Made by a program: the position numbers and the translations under genes. A stretch of DNA of 43,576 bases from an uncultured delta proteobacterium (GTDB lineage: Bacteria > RBG-13-61-14 > DRUE01). The notes under the pieces are model-generated. The model was not told where the DNA came from. It saw only the letters and a list, made by a program, of their open reading frames with translations, and made no database searches. Below are positions 15,835-24,846 of the stretch, piece after piece; within the stretch, counting starts at the first letter, position 1; the number at the start of each line of letters is the position of its first letter. The stretch covers positions 1 to 43,576 of the forward strand of contig CAIYYW010000310.1 in assembly GCA_903930515.1 (NCBI GenBank), read 5' to 3'.

Positions 15835-17316
15835 CTATTCCGGCCGGAGGAGCGGGAAGGGGATGACTTCTCGGATGCTGGGGGAATCGGTCAGGAACAT
15901 TGTAAGGCGGTCAATCCCGATACCTTCTCCGGCGCAGGGGGGCATTCCGATTTCCAGGGCCTGGATGAAGTCTTCGTCAATGGGATGGGCTTCCTCGTCG
16001 CCTTTGGCTTTGGCCCGGGCCTGCTCTTCAAAGCGTTTCCTTTGATCAGCCGGGTCGTTGAGTTCGCTGAAGGCATTGGCGACTTCTTTCCCGGCGATGA
16101 TCAATTCAAACCGGTCGGTGACTTCGGGGTCTTGTTCATTGCGCCGGCTGAGCGGAGAGACTTCCACCGGGAACTGGGTGATGAAGGTGGGGTTGAGGAT
16201 TTCGTGCTCCACGGCTTGTTCAAAAACCGCGGTCAGGGCTTTTCCCCAGCCGTCGCCTTCCAGGAGTTTGAGGCCTTTTTGCTTGAGCCAGTTTTTGGTG
16301 GCCAGTCCTTGCCGGATTTCTTCTTTGCTCAGGCCGAGCTTTTTGGCGACCGCGTCTTCCATTGTGATCCGGGCAAAGGGGGGCGTGAAGTCCAGCTCTT
16401 TTTCCTGAAAGGAGATTTTGAGTTGGCCTCGGATTTGTTGAAGCAGGCTGACCAGCATTTCCTCGCTCAGCTTGATCAGGTCTTCATAATCCGCGTATGC
16501 CAGGTAGAACTCCAGCATGGTGTATTCCGGGTTATGCCAGGTGCTGATGCCCTCGTTTCTAAAGCAGCGTCCGATTTCATAGACGCGCTCAAAGCCTCCC
16601 ACCACCAGCCGTTTGAGATGAAGCTCGGTGGCGATGCGGAGGTATAAATCAATGTCCAGGGCGTTGTGGTGAGTGACAAAGGGCCTGGCCAGGGCGCCCC
16701 CGGGGATGGATTGCAGGATCGGGGTTTCCATTTCAATGAAGCCGCGGTCTTCCAAAAATTTCCGGATCTGGCTGATAATCGCGGCGCGGGTTTGGAAAAT
16801 TTCCCGGACCTTCGGAGTCGCGACCAAATCCACATAGCGCTGCCGGTATCGGGCTTCCACATCCTTGAGCCCATGCCATTTTTCCGGGAGCGGCCGGATG
16901 GATTTGGTGACCAGGATCAGGTCTTTGGAGTAAATGGTGAGCTCGTTGGTCCTGGTGCGGAAGGCCTTTCCGGAAACGCCGATGAAGTCGCCGACATCCA
17001 GTTGCTTGAGCAGCCATTGCTTTTCCTCGCTCAGGTCGGTTCGATTGAGGTAGATTTGGATTTCGCCGGTGCGGTCTCGGAGCCCGAGAAAATTGACCTT
17101 GCCCATAAAGTTTAGCCGGACAATCCTTCCGGCCACCGAGAACTCTTCTTCAATCTTCTCAATTTCTTCCTTGCCCAATGAATCCAGCCTGGCCCTGATT
17201 TCGCCGATCTGGTTCTTCGGCTTGAACCGGTTGAAATAGGGATTGACGCCGCGCTCGCGGATTTTTTCTATCTTCTGGTAGCGCTGGGAGATTATTTCCG
17301 GCTTATCCTCGTTCAC
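15835..17316 (-). CDS. lysS: Lysyl-tRNA synthetase, class II
   Basis: A 493-residue class II synthetase. The N-terminal OB-fold anticodon domain (SVAGRIVRLNFMGKVNFLGL) leads to the catalytic core: motif 1 near FLEDRGFIEMETPIL, the signature GGALARPFVTHHNALDIDLY, motif 2 in YEIGRCFRNEGISTWHNPEY, and motif 3 in GIGIDRLTMFLTDSPSIREV. It charges tRNA-Lys. Its start overlaps the prfB stop by 4 nt. The prfB-lysS pairing also occurs in Escherichia coli. The motifs are complete and length is standard. Confidence 0.97.
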   Translation of the reverse strand: MNEDKPEIISQRYQKIEKIRERGVNPYFNRFKPKNQIGEIRARLDSLGKEEIEKIEEEFSVAGRIVRLNFMGKVNFLGLRDRTGEIQIYLNRTDLSEEKQWLLKQLDVGDFIGVSGKAFRTRTNELTIYSKDLILVTKSIRPLPEKWHGLKDVEARYRQRYVDLVATPKVREIFQTRAAIISQIRKFLEDRGFIEMETPILQSIPGGALARPFVTHHNALDIDLYLRIATELHLKRLVVGGFERVYEIGRCFRNEGISTWHNPEYTMLEFYLAYADYEDLIKLSEEMLVSLLQQIRGQLKISFQEKELDFTPPFARITMEDAVAKKLGLSKEEIRQGLATKNWLKQKGLKLLEGDGWGKALTAVFEQAVEHEILNPTFITQFPVEVSPLSRRNEQDPEVTDRFELIIAGKEVANAFSELNDPADQRKRFEEQARAKAKGDEEAHPIDEDFIQALEIGMPPCAGEGIGIDRLTMFLTDSPSIREVIPFPLLRPE

Positions 17317-18426
17317 TTCCTCTCACTCGCCTCCTTCTTGAGATACGCAAACACGAACGGCTCCAACTTTCCATCCAGCACGGCCTGGACATTCCCGGAC
17401 TCGTAACCGGTCCGGTTGTCCTTGATCAACTGGTAAGGCTGGAGCACATAGGATCGGATCTGGGACCCCCACTCGATGTCCTTTTTATCGGCGTGAAATT
17501 CTTTCTCAAATTTTTCCTTGCGCTCGCTCTGCTCTTTTTCATAGAGCCGCGCCTTTAAAATTCTCATGGCGGTGGCCTTGTTCTGGTGCTGGCTTCTCTC
17601 GTTCTGGCACTGGACCACGATATTGGTGGGCAGGTGGGTGATGCGCACCGCGGAATCCGTGGTGTTCACGCCCTGCCCGCCCTTTCCCTGGCTGCGATAA
17701 ACATCTATGCGCAGGTCTTTGTCCTCCACTTTGAGATCAACCTCCTCCTCAATGTCCGGCATGGCATAGACCGCGGCGAAGCTGGTGTGGCGCCGCTTGT
17801 TGGCGTCATAGGGGCTGATCCGGACTAATCGGTGCACGCCGGTTTCGGACCGGAGCCAGCCGAAGGCATATTTCCCCGTGACCATCAGGATCGCGTTTTT
17901 GATTCCGGCTTCCTCGCCGGCCTGGAGGTCAACCACCTGGCCGTCGAACCCCATCTGCTGACAATACCTGAGATACATCCGGAGCAGGATGCTGGCCCAG
18001 TCCATGGCCTCGGTCCCGCCGGCGCCGGAGTTGATGGAAAGGAATGCGTCCTTGGCGTCGTTCTGACCGGTGAACAGTTGCTCGGTCTGCCAGCGTTCGA
18101 TTTCCTTTTCAGTTTGCTCCAGGGTTTGCTTGATCTCCGGTTCCAGGCTGTTGTTTTTATCTTCTCCGGCCAGCTCAATCAGCACCTGCAGGTCCTCCAC
18201 ATCTTTCCCCATCTTTTCAAAACTCTGAAGGCGGTCCTTGACCTGGGCGAATTCCTTATTGACTTTTTTGGCCTGATCGGCGTTCTGCCAGAGGTTGGTA
18301 TCCTTCAGTTTTTCTTCCAGCTCCGAGACGCGTTTCCTCCAACCGTCCAGGTCAAAGAAACCCCCGCATTTCCTTGATTTGACCCGACAGCTTCACGGCG
18401 CGTTCCTGATATTCTTCCAACATCAT
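17313..18426 (-). CDS. prfB: Peptide chain release factor 2, programmed +1 frameshift
   Basis: RF2 ends translation at UGA and UAA. The gene starts at an ATG overlapping the lnt stop (ATGA) and reads 24 codons to an in-frame TGA at 18354-18352. The site CGGGGGTTTCTTTGAC matches the classical slip site: an internal Shine-Dalgarno-like G run, 3 nt, CTT, then TGA-C. A +1 shift on CTT joins the main frame, giving ~370 residues, the normal RF2 length. The second part has the coiled-coil domain, the GGQ peptidyl-hydrolysis motif ([18 protein letters not shown]), and the anticodon-like tripeptide as SPY ([15 protein letters not shown]) instead of SPF. RF2 levels are expected to be self-regulated by the shift. 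Confidence 0.95.
18351..18366 (-). promoter_or_regulatory. prfB recoding site
   Basis: Minus-strand CGGGGGTTTCTTTGAC: in-frame stop TGA (18354-18352) preceded by CTT and, 3 nt further, by a G run that can pair with the anti-Shine-Dalgarno. Spacing is the same as in the E. coli prfB site. Confidence 0.93.
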
Positions 18427-20009
18427 TTTCCGGTTCTCCTCATTTTCTCTTTCCGCTTTTTAAGAAGGATACCGATTAGGGACAGGCTCGTCAAGGCCAG
18501 GGACAGGATCGGGAACCAATCCCCATATTGAGTGTAGGGGGTATGGAGCGGAGAGGGCTTGACGATTCCTTCCAGGGCGGCGATCTCAAAAATGCCGGTC
18601 TGCTTGAGAATCCTTCCGGCCGGGTCGCAGATGCAACTGACCCCGGTGTTGGCGGCGCGCAGGAAATAGACTCGGTTTTCCACCGCCCGGAGGGCGATGT
18701 TGGAGTTGTGCTGATAGGGGGCGCTGGTGGGTCCGAACCATGCGTCGTTGGTGATGGTGCTCATAATTTGGGCGCCGGCCCTGGGGAATTTCCGGACCAG
18801 GTTGGGAAAGATCAACTCGTAGCAGATCACGCAGGCGATCTTGAATTTGCCGGTTTCAAAGACCGTGACCTTTTTTCCCGGCGTGGTATTCCCGGTGTTG
18901 CCTCCGGCGATGGCGTCCACCCAGAACAATAATTTCTGGATCGGCACATATTCCCCGAACGGGACCAGGTGCATTTTGTCATATCTTCCGGCAATTTTTT
19001 CCGCGAAAGGCGAAAGCAGATAGGCGCTGTTGAAGTTTAATCTTTGGTCGCCCTCAAATTCGCGGCTGATGCTCCCGACCAGGAAGTAGGAATCAAAGAC
19101 GCTGATCTGTTTGATCATCTCGCTCTCGGAGCGGTTCTCCCAGCTGAGGTTGAAATAATCCGTAATCGAGGCCTCGGGCCAGACCAGCAGGTCTTGCTTA
19201 TCCTTGAGCAGGGATTGGCTTAAGGCGATGTGGCGGGAGAGGGTGTTCCAGAAAAAAAACGGGTTCCATTTTACTCCCTGGTCAATATTGCCCTGGACGA
19301 TCGCGACCTTGATTTCCGGCTGATGGGCAAAGGCGCGGTCAACCGATCGGATCCGGAGGCCGCCGTAGCCGAGGTTGGCGAGGAACAGGAATAGGGCGAC
19401 GCCGAATTCCAGCACGGCCTTTTTCGGGATCGGCCATTTCTGGAACAGGGAGGCGCTCCCGAAGTTTACCAGGGCGACCAGCCAGGAGACGATCCATACC
19501 CCGGCCAGTTCGGAGATTTGGATCGCGCCCAGGAATTTATATTGAGAAGACCCGAGCATTGCCCATGCGAACCCGCCGAGCGGGAAATAGTTTCGGATAT
19601 ATTCCAGGCTGACCCAGATCAGGGGGCCGATCAGGAGAAGGCTGAGCTTGAAGTTGAGCTGAACCGCCCGGACCAGGGCGCAAAAAACCGCGAGATAGCC
19701 GGAGAGCATCAGGGCCAGCAGAAGCAGGACCGGGTAAGCAAGCCCCTTGCTCATCCCGGCATAATTGATCATACAATAAGGGATCCAGTAATAGGTCCCC
19801 AAATTTCCGATCATCCCCGCGATCAAGCCGAGCCAGAAAGATCGTCCGGCGGAGGCGCTCCGGATCGAGATCAGGAGCGGGACCAGACAGAACCAGGCGA
19901 GCGGGGTCAGGGTGATGCCGCGGGCAAGGGGAAAGCTGAGCCAGATCAAAACGCCGGAAAGGGCGGCGAGCGAGATTTGGATCAGGGTATGGCGGCTGAT
20001 TTTTTTCAT
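18423..20009 (-). CDS. lnt: Apolipoprotein N-acyltransferase
   Basis: A 528-residue membrane enzyme. About eight helices at the N-terminus (ISLAALSGVLIWLSFPLARG onward) are followed by a periplasmic carbon-nitrogen hydrolase domain. The nitrilase-type triad is visible as E in DLLVWPEASITDY, K in GRYDKMHLVPFGEY and C in IACVICYELIFP. It adds the third acyl chain to lipoproteins in the cytoplasmic membrane of diderms. A longer frame reaches 20264 but its first 85 residues run out of frame through ybeY. The start at 20009 gives MKKISRHTLIQ directly before the first helix, 1 nt after the ybeY stop. It overlaps prfB by 4 nt. Confidence 0.95.
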   Translation of the reverse strand: MKKISRHTLIQISLAALSGVLIWLSFPLARGITLTPLAWFCLVPLLISIRSASAGRSFWLGLIAGMIGNLGTYYWIPYCMINYAGMSKGLAYPVLLLLALMLSGYLAVFCALVRAVQLNFKLSLLLIGPLIWVSLEYIRNYFPLGGFAWAMLGSSQYKFLGAIQISELAGVWIVSWLVALVNFGSASLFQKWPIPKKAVLEFGVALFLFLANLGYGGLRIRSVDRAFAHQPEIKVAIVQGNIDQGVKWNPFFFWNTLSRHIALSQSLLKDKQDLLVWPEASITDYFNLSWENRSESEMIKQISVFDSYFLVGSISREFEGDQRLNFNSAYLLSPFAEKIAGRYDKMHLVPFGEYVPIQKLLFWVDAIAGGNTGNTTPGKKVTVFETGKFKIACVICYELIFPNLVRKFPRAGAQIMSTITNDAWFGPTSAPYQHNSNIALRAVENRVYFLRAANTGVSCICDPAGRILKQTGIFEIAALEGIVKPSPLHTPYTQYGDWFPILSLALTSLSLIGILLKKRKEKMRRTGK

Positions 20010-20010
20010 T

Positions 20011-20484
20011 TCATTTTTTGAGTCTGTCCAACAGTTCTTGTTCCTTCTTCCGCATCCGGGCCGCCTCTTTGGGGTTTCGCTCGTGATCATATCCGAGCAG
20101 GTGGAGGATTCCGTGGGCGAGGAGGAGTTCCAATTCGGCTTCCAGCGAATGATGATGCTGTTTGGCCTGAGCCTCCGCGGTTTCCAACGAGATGACAATA
20201 TCTCCCAAAACCGGGTCGTTTGGATCGGCCTCCGGGCCTTCGCGCTGGGGAAAGGCGAGCACATCGGTTGGCCGGTTTTTATTTCTCCAGGTCCGGTTCA
20301 ATTCCCGGATGGCTTGATCATCCGCCAACAGGATGCTGAGCTCGACGGGATCAACTTCCAAGTCGTTTAAGAACTTCCTTGCTTTTGCCGTTATCTGTTT
20401 CTTTATGTTCTTTCGGCTCCGCGGGTTCCGAGCCGAAATCCGGATTGCTGTCTTTTTTCCGCGCACCCTGAACTCCTTTTTCAA
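20011..20484 (-). CDS. ybeY: Endoribonuclease YbeY
   Basis: A 157-residue zinc-dependent protein that acts in 16S rRNA 3'-end maturation and ribosome quality control. The zinc motif HGILHLLGYDH with a third histidine is intact, and ELSILLADDQAIRELNRTWR plus KNRPTDVLAFP are family blocks. The start at 20484 makes the gene overlap the upstream HD-phosphohydrolase gene by 134 nt in another frame. The conserved N-terminal pattern (TAIRISARN...) lies within this overlap, so the overlap appears real. It is 1 nt upstream of lnt. Confidence 0.94.
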   Translation of the reverse strand: MKKEFRVRGKKTAIRISARNPRSRKNIKKQITAKARKFLNDLEVDPVELSILLADDQAIRELNRTWRNKNRPTDVLAFPQREGPEADPNDPVLGDIVISLETAEAQAKQHHHSLEAELELLLAHGILHLLGYDHERNPKEAARMRKKEQELLDRLKK

Positions 20485-22774
20485 CCGGCTCCGGGTAGTC
20501 CGGCCGGGTATGATACATTGCCCCGAGGATCTTGGTAAAGGCCTTGGCGATTTCGTGGAGGTTTTTGAGGGTCAGTTCGCAATCTTCTAGTTGCCCGTCC
20601 ACGAACACCCGGTTGATCAGGTTCTGGACCATCCCCTGGATCTTGGCCGGGTTGGGCTCGCGGATGCTCCGGGCCGCGCTTTCCACGATGTCGGCCAAAA
20701 GCAGGATTCCGGCCTCGCGGGTTTGGGGCCGGGGTCCGGGATACCGGAAGTCCAGTTCGTCAATGGTGTCAATCTCCGGGTCTTCCAGCTCCTTGGCTTT
20801 TTCATAAAAAAACTTGATCAGGCCGGTGCCGTGATGTTGCTGGACTGCGTCCACCACATCCTTGGGCAGGTTGTATTTTTCCGCCAGCTCCATCCCTTCC
20901 TTGACATGCTTGATCAGGATCAGCGCGCTCATGGTGGGCCGGATTTTGGAATGGGGATTTTTTTCTTCCCACTGGTTTTCCGCGAAATACTGGGGCATTT
21001 CCATCTTGCCGATGTCGTGATACATCGCCATCACCCGGGCCAACAGCGGGTTGGCGCCGATCGCCTCGGCCGCGGCCTCGGCCAGGTTGGCGGTGAGCAG
21101 GGAATGTTGATGGGTGCCGCTGGCCTTGAGGCTCAGTTCCTTGAGCAGGGGGTGCTCCTGGTTGAGCAACTCCAGCAGTTTGATGTTGGTGGCGTATCCG
21201 AACACCGATTCCACGATCGGGGTGACCCCGGTGACCACGATCGCGGCGAAGATCCCGCCGAACAGCGCGAACATCAAGTTATAGATCAGCAGTTCCTGAT
21301 CCCGGACGGTGTTCTGGATCATCGCGAAGCTCGCCGCCACAATGAAACTGACCAGGCCCAGATAGATTCCGGCCCGGAAAATTTTTCCCCGCTGCTCGCA
21401 GGTGCCGACCTCGCTCGCGGCCACCACGCTTCCGAGCAGGAAATAGACCACGGGATAGAAGTCAAACCCGGTGACCATGCCGCTGAAGCCGCTGAGCAGG
21501 AACGAATAAATCATCGCGGTCTCGCTGTTCATCACCATCCGGACCAGCATCGCGCTCCCGGCGATCCCGGCCAGGTAATAGAAATTGATCCCGTCGGGCA
21601 GGCTCAGGCTTTCTTTGAGGTTTGCCCCCAGGGATTCGGCCAGTTTCAATGCCGCCAGGCTCAGGATCAGGAGCAGGCTCAGGAACAACAGGTCCCGCAC
21701 GGTGAGCCGGAATTTCTTGATGTTGTGCTCGGCGAAATGGAAGACGAAATACTGGCTGAGCCAGATTAAAATCAGCATCCCCAGGATCAAGAGCCAGCTT
21801 TCAAACGGGGTCCGGATATTCTGGATCGCCTCGATCTTCTTCCACTGATCCTCGTTGATCCGGTCTCCCTTGCGGACGATCACTTCTCCTTTTTTCAACT
21901 TGAAATACACCGGCTTGACCCCGGACACCGCCCGGGTTTTGGATTCCTCGGTCTCGAGCTGGTTTAAGGCCAGGTCGGGCTGAAGGGATTCCGAGACGAT
22001 CTTCCCGATCAGTTTTTGCAGCTCAAAGGGGTAACCGGGGAATTCCTGCTTGACCATCAGGTCAAGTTCCTTCCTGACCTCGGAGAGGTCGCGCACCTGG
22101 CTGAAATCCGAGAGCGGGCTGCGCTGGTCGGTCTTGAGGTTCCGGATCACGATGCCGTTGGCGCCGCTTTTTTGAAACAGGCTCCGGCTGCTGACCAGGG
22201 GCCGGCCGAAAATTTCATTGACCAGGGTCTGTCCGCGGTTGAGGATTTCCTGCGAAAAGCGGAACTTGCGGAGCAGGTCTATCTCGGACTGGCTCAGCTC
22301 CACTCCCAGTTCGCTGATCAGCTCGTCCTCGCGATCCTTCTGGAAGGCGGAGGGGACGGAGATGGTTTCCCCGCGGTTCCCGGGCGAGAGCCGGTATAAT
22401 TCGCGCATCCCGGAGAAGAATCCCTCCAGTTTCTGGTTGAGGCTGGCAGGGAGGTCGGGGGAGAAATCATAAACTTCCGGGGTTTGCTCCGAGGCGCTCT
22501 TCTGGTATTGGGCGATGGTGACCAGATCCTGGACTTCCAGATCCTGAAGCACCCGGATGGTTTTATCGGCGATCTCTCCCGCCTGATACTTCCGGGCGGT
22601 GATATACTGGCGGGGGTAAAAGATGATCGCGATCAGGATCAGGCTCACCGCCAGATAGATCAACCCCTTGACCAGTTGCGGACGGGAGCGGTAGTAGAGT
22701 TGGAGTTGTTTGTCCCAGTTCTGTTTTCTTTCCAGTCCGGATAGTTTGGTATTTTTTGCTGAATGGTTCATCAA
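20351..22774 (-). CDS. pgpH: 7TM HD-domain phosphohydrolase, PgpH-like
   Basis: An 807-residue membrane protein. One helix near residues 37-55 leads to an extracytoplasmic domain (~60-320), then seven helices (~325-540) and a cytoplasmic HD domain (~550-720) with HQHSLL and MYHDIGKMEMP, the metal-binding H...HD set, and VDAVQQHHGTGLIKFFY. This is the 7TMR-HDED plus 7TM-HD plan of PgpH, which hydrolyses cyclic di-AMP in Firmicutes and related groups. The charged C-terminal tail (~750-807) overlaps ybeY by 134 nt. The order phoH-pgpH-ybeY is conserved in many bacteria. No cyclic di-AMP synthase is in the window. Confidence 0.9.
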   Translation of the reverse strand: MMNHSAKNTKLSGLERKQNWDKQLQLYYRSRPQLVKGLIYLAVSLILIAIIFYPRQYITARKYQAGEIADKTIRVLQDLEVQDLVTIAQYQKSASEQTPEVYDFSPDLPASLNQKLEGFFSGMRELYRLSPGNRGETISVPSAFQKDREDELISELGVELSQSEIDLLRKFRFSQEILNRGQTLVNEIFGRPLVSSRSLFQKSGANGIVIRNLKTDQRSPLSDFSQVRDLSEVRKELDLMVKQEFPGYPFELQKLIGKIVSESLQPDLALNQLETEESKTRAVSGVKPVYFKLKKGEVIVRKGDRINEDQWKKIEAIQNIRTPFESWLLILGMLILIWLSQYFVFHFAEHNIKKFRLTVRDLLFLSLLLILSLAALKLAESLGANLKESLSLPDGINFYYLAGIAGSAMLVRMVMNSETAMIYSFLLSGFSGMVTGFDFYPVVYFLLGSVVAASEVGTCEQRGKIFRAGIYLGLVSFIVAASFAMIQNTVRDQELLIYNLMFALFGGIFAAIVVTGVTPIVESVFGYATNIKLLELLNQEHPLLKELSLKASGTHQHSLLTANLAEAAAEAIGANPLLARVMAMYHDIGKMEMPQYFAENQWEEKNPHSKIRPTMSALILIKHVKEGMELAEKYNLPKDVVDAVQQHHGTGLIKFFYEKAKELEDPEIDTIDELDFRYPGPRPQTREAGILLLADIVESAARSIREPNPAKIQGMVQNLINRVFVDGQLEDCELTLKNLHEIAKAFTKILGAMYHTRPDYPEPVEKGVQGARKKDSNPDFGSEPAEPKEHKETDNGKSKEVLKRLGS

Positions 22775-22792
22775 AATCCGCTCCCGTCGGGA

Positions 22793-23776
22793 TCAGTGGT
22801 TCCGAATTCTCTTCCGCTCGTCCTCGTCGTAGGCCTTGATGATTTTCTGGACCAGCGGGTGGCGGACCACATCCTGCTCGGTAAAGTAGCTGAAATGAAT
22901 CCCGGGAATATCCTGGAGGATTTTGCCGACATGAATCAAGCCGCTCTGGTCGGGCGAGGCCAGGTCAACTTGGGTGATGTCTCCGGTGATCACGGCTTGG
23001 GAATCGAACCCGAGCCGGGTTAAGAACATTTTCATCTGGAGGATGGTGGTGTTCTGGGCCTCGTCCAGGATCACGAAGCTGTTGTGCAGGGTCCGGCCGC
23101 GCATAAAGGCGAGCGGGGCCACTTCAATGATCCCCCGATCAATCAGGCGGGAGGCCCGTTCCAGATCCATCATATCGTGGAGCGCGTCATAGAGCGGCCG
23201 GAGATAGGGGTTGACCTTTTCAATCAAATCCCCGGGCAAAAACCCCAGCTTCTCTCCCGCTTCCACCGCGGGCCGGGTCAAAATTATCCGGCTCACCTCG
23301 CCTTGGGTCAAGGCCTGCACCGCCATTGCCATCGCCAGATAGGTCTTTCCGGTTCCGGCCGGGCCGATGGAAAAGACAATATCGTTATTCCGGATTGCCT
23401 CCAGGTATTCGCGCTGGGCGATGCTTTTGGGAAGGATCGGCTTCCGTCTCCCGGCAAAGGTCATTCCCTCCTGGTAAAGTCTTTCCAAATGCAATTCCGG
23501 GTTCTGGCTGATCATCTTCACCGCCGGCCCCAGATCGTTTTCTGTGACTGTGAACCCTTTCTTGAGCAGATGATAAAGCTCGTTCACCACCCGTTTGGCC
23601 ACCTGCACCTCCGCCTCTGAGCCGAGTATGCGGATGGTATTGCCCCGGGCATGGATTTCCACTTCAGTGAGCTCTTCCAGGCGTTTCAGGTTCCGGTGAT
23701 GTTCTCCGAACAGGACTCGGGCCAGATTAGTGTCTTCCAGCACCAGGTCTATAGAGCTATCTACTCTTCTGTTCAT
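22793..23776 (-). CDS. phoH: PhoH-family ATPase
   Basis: A 327-residue P-loop NTPase. Walker A reads GPAGTGKTYLAMAMAVQAL near residue 140 and Walker B is FVILDEAQNTTILQMKMFLT. An N-terminal KH-like region (HHRNLKRLEELTEVEIHARG) suggests RNA contact. The family is an RNA-associated ATPase often linked to YbeY and rRNA maturation. It is 18 nt before the PgpH gene and followed by ybeY, the usual neighbours. Confidence 0.95.
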   Translation of the reverse strand: MNRRVDSSIDLVLEDTNLARVLFGEHHRNLKRLEELTEVEIHARGNTIRILGSEAEVQVAKRVVNELYHLLKKGFTVTENDLGPAVKMISQNPELHLERLYQEGMTFAGRRKPILPKSIAQREYLEAIRNNDIVFSIGPAGTGKTYLAMAMAVQALTQGEVSRIILTRPAVEAGEKLGFLPGDLIEKVNPYLRPLYDALHDMMDLERASRLIDRGIIEVAPLAFMRGRTLHNSFVILDEAQNTTILQMKMFLTRLGFDSQAVITGDITQVDLASPDQSGLIHVGKILQDIPGIHFSYFTEQDVVRHPLVQKIIKAYDEDERKRIRNH

Positions 23777-23796
23777 AAATTTACAGCCCTGACCGA

Positions 23797-24846
23797 TTAG
23801 GGCCTCGGGCCGCTGATTTGGTAACCCCCTTCTTCATAATAGTATTGCCGTTTTTGACCGAATTTCAAGTCCGATTCCGGCAAAATGCCCTTCCGGCTCA
23901 ATTCCGAAAGCGTCTGGGGATATGATCCCTGCTCCAGCCGGTAAATCTCCAACCCCTGTCTTATCCGTTCTTCCTGCCAAGTCCGGGCTGGACCGGTGAT
24001 CGAGGCCTTTTCCGGTCCGGAAAGATAAATCCGGATCCCATTCGCGGACAATCCCAGCAGGAGCGCGATCAAGACCCAGAAGGCCGATTGATAAACCAAT
24101 CCGGAAATGGATTTCCCGGCCGCCCCCTTTTCCTCGACCACCATCTCCGGCTCGATCCTGCCGATCCGCTTCAGGTCCGCCAGTATTTTCATCGCCTCAA
24201 ACCTGGTGAGCATCGTTAGAGACGCGATCTCGGCAATGGTTTTTCTGCCGTCAACCCACTGGTAAATCCGGGCTTGGTCATCCTTAAGCCGGTCCTCGGT
24301 TCCAAATTCCCCCCCCCTTTTCCGGAAAACGCCCTCCATCGGGCCGATCTCCTTAAGCAGCCTGGCCCACTCGTCCTTGATCCGATACCCGTCCATCAGC
24401 ACCTGCTCGGTGTCTATCTCCACCACATAAGACGGGTGATAGTTGACCGGCTCCGCCTCAAATTCGTATTCGCCCTCCTTAAGCAGGAACAGTTGATTGA
24501 TCAGGTCCATATTCCGGGTAAAAATGTAGGTCTTCAGGTCCAGCGCCGAGATCAATTCCAGCCCGGCCAGAACCGCCTCCAAAGGTTTGAGCTCGGATTT
24601 GGACTTCTGCTCCGCTAACCTGGCCTGGTTCAAAGGCACCGCCCCGGCCCGGACCAGGTAATCGGAAAGAGATTCGCCCCGGGCCGCGGGTTTTTTTTCA
24701 ATCTGGACGATCTTGCCCTCGCTGATCAGGATATGGTATTCGCCCTGGTCGCTCTTGACCTCCAGTCGGCCGGTGCGGCGCTGTCCGCTGATCAGTTGCA
24801 GGATTGCCGAAATGCCGAAATCCCGGAGTGAACCATTGAGTCCCAT
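23797..24846 (-). CDS. DUF4388-like protein with TM segment and pseudopilin-like tail
   Basis: A 349-residue protein. Residues 1-~150 match the DUF4388/PATAN-like pattern (LNGSLRDFGISAILQLISGQ, RTGRLEVKSDQGEYHILISE, GKIVQIE), a domain found in gliding, two-component and secretion regulators. A winged-helix-like part near 190-235 (TIAEIASLTMLTRFEAMKIL) follows, then one transmembrane helix around 255-275 and an outer domain of ~70 residues (LEIYRLEQGSYPQTLSELSR ... QYYYEEGGYQISG) resembling the C-terminus of GspG-type pseudopilins. The topology would place the DUF4388 part in the cytoplasm and the tail outside. It directly follows the TPR/zinc-ribbon gene (stop and start adjacent). Function unknown. 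Confidence 0.75.
   Translation of the reverse strand: MGLNGSLRDFGISAILQLISGQRRTGRLEVKSDQGEYHILISEGKIVQIEKKPAARGESLSDYLVRAGAVPLNQARLAEQKSKSELKPLEAVLAGLELISALDLKTYIFTRNMDLINQLFLLKEGEYEFEAEPVNYHPSYVVEIDTEQVLMDGYRIKDEWARLLKEIGPMEGVFRKRGGEFGTEDRLKDDQARIYQWVDGRKTIAEIASLTMLTRFEAMKILADLKRIGRIEPEMVVEEKGAAGKSISGLVYQSAFWVLIALLLGLSANGIRIYLSGPEKASITGPARTWQEERIRQGLEIYRLEQGSYPQTLSELSRKGILPESDLKFGQKRQYYYEEGGYQISGPRP

Noticed and set aside
20010-20264. Longer lnt reading frame with 85 extra residues
   Set aside because: The extension lies within ybeY in another frame and is rich in Arg/Pro/Ser without family similarity; the start at 20009 fits the first helix and the gene junction.
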